Of a stretch of 35,276 nucleotides of DNA, positions 31,768 to 35,276 are shown in pieces (within the stretch, counting starts at the first letter, position 1; each line of letters begins with the position of its first letter). This stretch comes from Magnetospirillum fulvum MGU-K5. Lineage in GTDB: Bacteria; Pseudomonadota; Alphaproteobacteria; Rhodospirillales; Magnetospirillaceae. The notes below the pieces were generated by a model. The model saw only the letters and a list, made by a program, of their open reading frames with translations. It did no database searches and had not been told where the DNA came from. The translations under genes were made by a program, and so were the position numbers. Location: contig NZ_AQPH01000034.1 of the NCBI RefSeq assembly GCF_000442515.1, positions 1 through 35,276 on the forward strand, read 5' to 3'.

Positions 31768-32607
31768 ATGATGTCCCCGCCCCCGCCAGCCGACACGGCG
31801 TCCCTTCCCATCGGCATTTTCGATTCCGGTGTCGGCGGGCTGACCGTCGCGGCGGCGATCCGCCAGCGGATGCCGGGCGAACGGCTGCTGTATATCGGCG
31901 ACCTTGCCCGCCAGCCCTATGGCACCAAATCGCCGCAGACGGTGGTGCGCTATGCCCTGAAGGCAGCCGATTTCCTGGTCCGGCGCGGGATCAAGGCGCT
32001 GGTCGTCGCCTGCAACACCGCCTCGGCGGTGGCGCTGGAACCGATCGCGGCGCGCTTTCCCGGTTTGCCGGTGATCGGCGTCGTCGAAGCCGGAGCCGCC
32101 GGGGCCGCCCTGGCCTCGACCCATGGCCGGATCGTCGTTGCCGCCACCGAGGGCACCTGCCGCTCCGGTGCCTATGAACGGGCCATTGCCCGGCGGCGCC
32201 AGGGCGCGCATGTCATCTGCACCCCCTGCCCGCTGTTCGTCGCCCTGGCCGAAGAAGGTCTGACCGACGGCCCGATTGTCGACTCGGTTGCCCGTCATTA
32301 TCTCGGCCCCCTGCTCGACCCTGCCGCCCAGACCGATTGTCTGGTGCTGGGGTGCACCCATTTCCCTTTGCTCGCCCCGGCTTTGGGGCGGCTGGCCGGG
32401 CCGAATGTGCGGCTGGTCGATTGTGCCGAGGCAACCGCCGGATTGCTGGAAGAGGCGCTGTCGTCCGGGCTGGCCGCACCGTTGGGATCATCGGGTGGGT
32501 TGACCCTGATCGCCACCGACGCTCCCGACCGCTTTGCCCGGATTGCCTCCGTCCTGTTTCCGGCGATGGGAGGAATTCCGCCGGTTGAACTGGCCGATCT
32601 GTTCTGA
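31768..32607 (+). CDS. murI: Glutamate racemase
   Basis: 279 aa (or 278 from the second ATG); the ribosome site is weak. It makes D-glutamate for peptidoglycan. Motifs are IGIFDSGVGGLTV, LYIGDLARQPYGTKS, VACNTASAVAL with catalytic Cys82, and CLVLGCTHFPLL with catalytic Cys196. Length is as usual. It is preceded by 91 bases after the RNase gene and followed by a signalling operon. Confidence 0.95.
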   Translation: MMSPPPPADTASLPIGIFDSGVGGLTVAAAIRQRMPGERLLYIGDLARQPYGTKSPQTVVRYALKAADFLVRRGIKALVVACNTASAVALEPIAARFPGLPVIGVVEAGAAGAALASTHGRIVVAATEGTCRSGAYERAIARRRQGAHVICTPCPLFVALAEEGLTDGPIVDSVARHYLGPLLDPAAQTDCLVLGCTHFPLLAPALGRLAGPNVRLVDCAEATAGLLEEALSSGLAAPLGSSGGLTLIATDAPDRFARIASVLFPAMGGIPPVELADLF

Positions 32608-32626
32608 CGAAATACGGTTCAGAACA
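32600..32626 (+). terminator. Hairpin overlapping the murI stop
   Basis: TGTTCTGA (32600-32607) pairs exactly with TCAGAACA (32619-32626). No T-run follows, so termination would be partial. The following 110 bases before the SiaB-like gene may hold its promoter. Confidence 0.4.
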
Positions 32627-32737
32627 GGGGTAAAATCGACGAACGCCTTGAGCGTTCTCACCGCGAATGCTACCAATATCCAACCGATCGGGACCACCAT
32701 CGCCCCGGTTCAGCGCAGCCTTCGAGCGAGAATCGTC

Positions 32738-33289
32738 ATGCTTGCGAAATATTACCGAGCATTCAAAGAGGATCTCGACCAGCGCGGCATCATCTTTTCG
32801 TTCTCGGGCTATCTGTCCGAAGGAATATTATATTCGCTGGGCGAAGCTCTGCGTCAAAAAATGACGCTGGAAGAAACCGATATCGGGACAGTCAAAAAAG
32901 TCTTTTCGGTCTTCATCGAGCAATCCCAGAACATCATCCGCTATTCCGCCGAGAAACTGGCCAGCGATAGCGGGGGACCGATCGAGCTCTCCTCGGGGAT
33001 GGTGACGATCGGCAGCGAGAACAACCGCTTTTTCATCGTCTGCGGCAATGTTGTCCTCGCCAATGACGAACCCCGGCTGCGCGAACGGTTGGAGCGATTG
33101 CAGGGGATGGATAAGGATCAGATCAAGGCCTACTACAAAGAACAATTGCGCGAGGCCCCCGAGGAGGCCAGCCGTGGTGCCACCATCGGACTGATCGAGA
33201 TTGCCCGCCGCGCTTCCGACCCAATCGAGTTCGATTTCGAACGCATCGACCCGGACTCGTTCTTTTTTTGCATGAAGGTATCGATCTGA
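32738..33289 (+). CDS. SiaB-family protein kinase (DUF6272-like)
   Basis: 183 aa from the ATG at 32738 (GAG upstream); the frame is open further back, into murI, and is rejected there. The sequence matches the SiaB pattern: GIIFSFSGYLSEGILYSLGEALRQK, VKKVFSVFIEQSQNIIRYSAEK, SGMVTIGSENNRFFIVCGNVV, YYKEQLRE and GATIGLIEIARRASDPIEFDFE with FFFCMKVSI. In Pseudomonas, SiaB phosphorylates SiaC and so regulates a diguanylate cyclase. The SiaC-like gene follows one base later, which supports the call. Confidence 0.85.
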   Translation: MLAKYYRAFKEDLDQRGIIFSFSGYLSEGILYSLGEALRQKMTLEETDIGTVKKVFSVFIEQSQNIIRYSAEKLASDSGGPIELSSGMVTIGSENNRFFIVCGNVVLANDEPRLRERLERLQGMDKDQIKAYYKEQLREAPEEASRGATIGLIEIARRASDPIEFDFERIDPDSFFFCMKVSI

Positions 33290-33290
33290 G

Positions 33291-33689
33291 ATGGTTTCAG
33301 AGTCCCTCAAGATCGCCGGGACCGAGCGTTCCCCCGAAATCGAATTCGATTTCGAGCGTGGGTTTCTTCGCTTTCGCGGCGAATCTTATCCCGAGGATGC
33401 TTCGGCGGTGTTTGGGCCGGTGTTCGTCGCGCTCGACCGCTTCCTCGCCGAAGCCGGTGGACGCGAAATTCAGGCCGAATTCGATCTGGCATACTTCAAC
33501 AGTTCCAGCGCCAAGGCGCTGATGAACATCTTCCTGCGCCTGGACAGCGCCGCCGCCGCCGGAACGCCGGTTTCAGTCCGCTGGCTGCACGCTCCCGACG
33601 ACGACACCATGCGCGAATTCGGCGAGGATTTCGGTGAAGATCTCGACCATGTCGTCTTCACCCTGGTTGCCGCCGATCCGGCGGGCTGA
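33291..33689 (+). CDS. SiaC-family regulatory phosphoprotein (DUF1987)
   Basis: 132 aa. Motifs are LKIAGTERSPEIEFDFERG, LRFRGESYPEDASAVFGPVF, LAYFNSSSAKALMNIFLRL and PVSVRWLHAPDDDTMREFGEDF. The family resembles anti-sigma factor antagonists. The phosphorylation motif, usually containing Thr (NTSS) as I recall it, reads NSSS here (Ser71-73), so Ser would be the acceptor. It should be modified by the upstream kinase and bind a partner such as a diguanylate cyclase outside this window. Confidence 0.85.
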   Translation: MVSESLKIAGTERSPEIEFDFERGFLRFRGESYPEDASAVFGPVFVALDRFLAEAGGREIQAEFDLAYFNSSSAKALMNIFLRLDSAAAAGTPVSVRWLHAPDDDTMREFGEDFGEDLDHVVFTLVAADPAG

Positions 33690-33692
33690 CCG

Positions 33693-34706
33693 ATGTCGTT
33701 CGATCTGTTCGACACGGAGAAAAAGGTTCTCGAACAGTCGAAAATCCTGCGCGAACGCCTCAATGACGCCCCGGAAGAGGTGCGTCAGGGAATCGATGTC
33801 TTGATCGAGGCGTTCGGTCGCAGCATCCGTGAACAAAGTCGGCTGGTGAAGGTCAGCGACCGTCTTCAGGCCCAGCTTTCCACTTTGAACCACGAACTGA
33901 CCCGCCGCCGCGCCGAAGCGGAACAGGCGCTGTCCGACCTTCAGACCGCTCAGGAATCGCTGGTCCAGGCGGAAAAACTGGCCTCGCTCGGTGCCCTGGT
34001 CGGCGGCGTCGCCCACGAGATCAACACTCCCGTCGGCATCGCGCTTAGCTGTGCCTCGCATCTGGCTGATGCCACCGCCCAGATGCGCCACCTGTACGAA
34101 GCCGATGATATCGATGCCGACGAATTCGACCGTTATATGGAAACGGCAACCGACAGTTCCGGCCTGATCTTGTCGAACTGCCGCCGCGCCGCGGCGCTGA
34201 TCGGCAGCTTCAAACAGGTAGCGGTTGACCGCACCTCGGCCGAGCGGCGGCGCTTCGAATTGGGGGCGACCTTAAACGAGACGATGGCCAGCCTGGGGCC
34301 GAACCTGCGTCAGGCCGGGCACGAGGTGACGATCGATTGCCCCCCCGGGCTGATGATGGACAGCCATCCCGGCGCCTTGTCCCAGGTGCTGGGTAATCTG
34401 GTGATGAACAGTCTGATTCACGGCTTCGATCCGGGTCAATCGGGACGGATCAGCTTGACCGTCGATCAACCCCAACCCGATCAGGTCCGGATCGTCTATG
34501 CCGATTCCGGCAAAGGCATCCCGGAACAGAACCGAGGCCGCATCTTCGACCCGTTCTTTACCACCCGGCGCGGCAGCGGCGGCAGCGGGCTTGGCCTGCA
34601 TATCGTCTATAATCTGGTGACCGGACCGCTGGCCGGAACCATCGTGCTCGATTCCTCGCTGCCCGGGACCGCTTTTGTTCTGTCCATCCCGGCCTCCGTC
34701 CCTTGA
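33693..34706 (+). CDS. Soluble histidine kinase
   Basis: 337 aa without membrane segments. Residues 45-100 form a coiled coil. The H-box is LGALVGGVAHEINTPVG with His108. The ATPase domain has NLVMNSLIHGF (N-box), DSGKGIPE (G1) and FFTTRRGSGGSGLGLHIVYNL (F/G2). The gene follows SiaC by 3 bases. Cytoplasmic input is probably through the N-terminal helices or through the SiaB/SiaC pair; the receiver protein downstream is the likely partner. Confidence 0.92.
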   Translation: MSFDLFDTEKKVLEQSKILRERLNDAPEEVRQGIDVLIEAFGRSIREQSRLVKVSDRLQAQLSTLNHELTRRRAEAEQALSDLQTAQESLVQAEKLASLGALVGGVAHEINTPVGIALSCASHLADATAQMRHLYEADDIDADEFDRYMETATDSSGLILSNCRRAAALIGSFKQVAVDRTSAERRRFELGATLNETMASLGPNLRQAGHEVTIDCPPGLMMDSHPGALSQVLGNLVMNSLIHGFDPGQSGRISLTVDQPQPDQVRIVYADSGKGIPEQNRGRIFDPFFTTRRGSGGSGLGLHIVYNLVTGPLAGTIVLDSSLPGTAFVLSIPASVP

Positions 34707-34740
34707 GTCGGGCCGAGCCTCTTCCGGAGTTGCTTGTGCG

Positions 34741-35276
34741 ATGACGCAACCGCCCCCTCCCGACAGCGACGACAATGGCAAGGGCAAGCGTCTGCAACTG
34801 CGTCGCTCGTCCGCTGCGTCTGCGGATTCGGAAAGCACTCTGCCGCCATGGCCGGTGCTGGTGGTTGATGACGACGTAGACATCCACACGATGACCCGGG
34901 TGCTGCTGCGCGATTTCACGTTCCGCGACCGCGCGTTCCAGGTCATCAGCGCCTATTCCGCTGCCGAGGCGCGCGAGATTCTGCTGCACCAGCCCGATAT
35001 CCCGGTGATGCTGCTCGATGTGGTGATGGAGACCCCGAATGCCGGTCTCGACCTGGTTCGCCACGTCCGCGAGACCTTGCACAACCAGCGGATCGCGATC
35101 GTCTTGCGCACCGGCCAGCCGGGCGAGGCCCCCGAACGCGACGTGATGCTGGCCTATGACATCAACGATTACCGCAACAAAACCGACCTGACCGCACAAC
35201 GTCTGTTCACCGCCCTGGTCGGCGGGCTGCGCTCATGGATCAACCTGTCGGCGATCGAGTCCTTGAACCATGCGCT
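34741..35276 (+). CDS. DUF3369-type response regulator (C-terminus beyond window)
   Basis: The first 178 codons lie in the window. After a polar leader, residues 37-160 form a receiver: LVVDDDVDIHTMTRVLL (acidic pair), phospho-acceptor in VMLLDVVMETP (Asp93), IVLRTGQPGEAPERDVMLAYDINDYRNKTDL (conserved Thr and Lys147). The GQPGEAPE and INDYRNKT signatures plus RSWINLSAIESLN point to DUF3369 regulators. These usually carry a GGDEF or HD-GYP output after the region cut off here. It is probably phosphorylated by the kinase 34 bases upstream. Confidence 0.88.
   Translation, partial: MTQPPPPDSDDNGKGKRLQLRRSSAASADSESTLPPWPVLVVDDDVDIHTMTRVLLRDFTFRDRAFQVISAYSAAEAREILLHQPDIPVMLLDVVMETPNAGLDLVRHVRETLHNQRIAIVLRTGQPGEAPERDVMLAYDINDYRNKTDLTAQRLFTALVGGLRSWINLSAIESLNHA

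Overview
The window looks like a GC-rich alphaproteobacterial chromosome, most likely Rhodospirillales of the Magnetospirillum/Phaeospirillum kind. This is inferred from the dapF-mtaB-ftsY gene order, the gatCAB operon, a SiaB/SiaC/DUF3369 signalling cluster and the protein style; no species call is possible from sequence alone.

Region 1 (1-1040) is chromosomal flank: the start of an outer-membrane beta-barrel gene (minus strand) and about 300 bases without a gene. Region 2 (1041-15806) is a genomic island in the 3' end of a tRNA-Ser(GGA) gene (15807-15899, minus). The last 17 bases of the tRNA gene recur exactly at 1041, 7607 and 15807, dividing the island into element A (about 6.6 kb) and element B (about 8.2 kb). 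A degraded fourth copy lies at 14389. The two elements are mirror images with the same gene order: tyrosine integrase, an opposite-strand cargo gene, serine recombinase, ParB-like protein, Cys/His-finger protein, and an opposite-strand cargo gene at the far end. Backbone proteins are diverged and the cargo differs. A carries a putative AbiJ/HEPN-like protein and a two-TM protein with a PD-(D/E)xK nuclease motif. B carries a small exported protein and a TIR-domain protein with a putative catalytic Glu. No capsid, tail, terminase, relaxase or conjugation gene is visible. The elements resemble compact satellite-like or mobilisable islands with two defence-cargo slots, and this is the main candidate for an undescribed system.

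Region 3 (15807-35276) is core chromosome: tRNA-Ser, a small unknown gene, an exported 5'-nucleotidase-family phosphoesterase, dapF, mtaB, ftsY (with an unusual N-terminal signal/TM/PAS-like extension), ettA, a fused SpmA-SpmB membrane protein, a chemoreceptor, gatB-gatA-gatC (minus), an unknown conserved-looking gene, an exported RNase T2, murI, and a signalling operon of SiaB-like kinase, SiaC-like phosphoprotein, soluble histidine kinase and a receiver protein cut by the window end.

The core genes cover cell-wall precursor synthesis (dapF, murI), tRNA modification and charging (mtaB, gatCAB), membrane targeting (ftsY), translation control (ettA) and signalling. In the island, the integrases probably move the elements, and the ParB/finger/serine recombinase module probably handles maintenance, regulation or DNA inversion. 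The cargo probably acts against phage or rival elements. All functional statements rest on motif reading without database searches.
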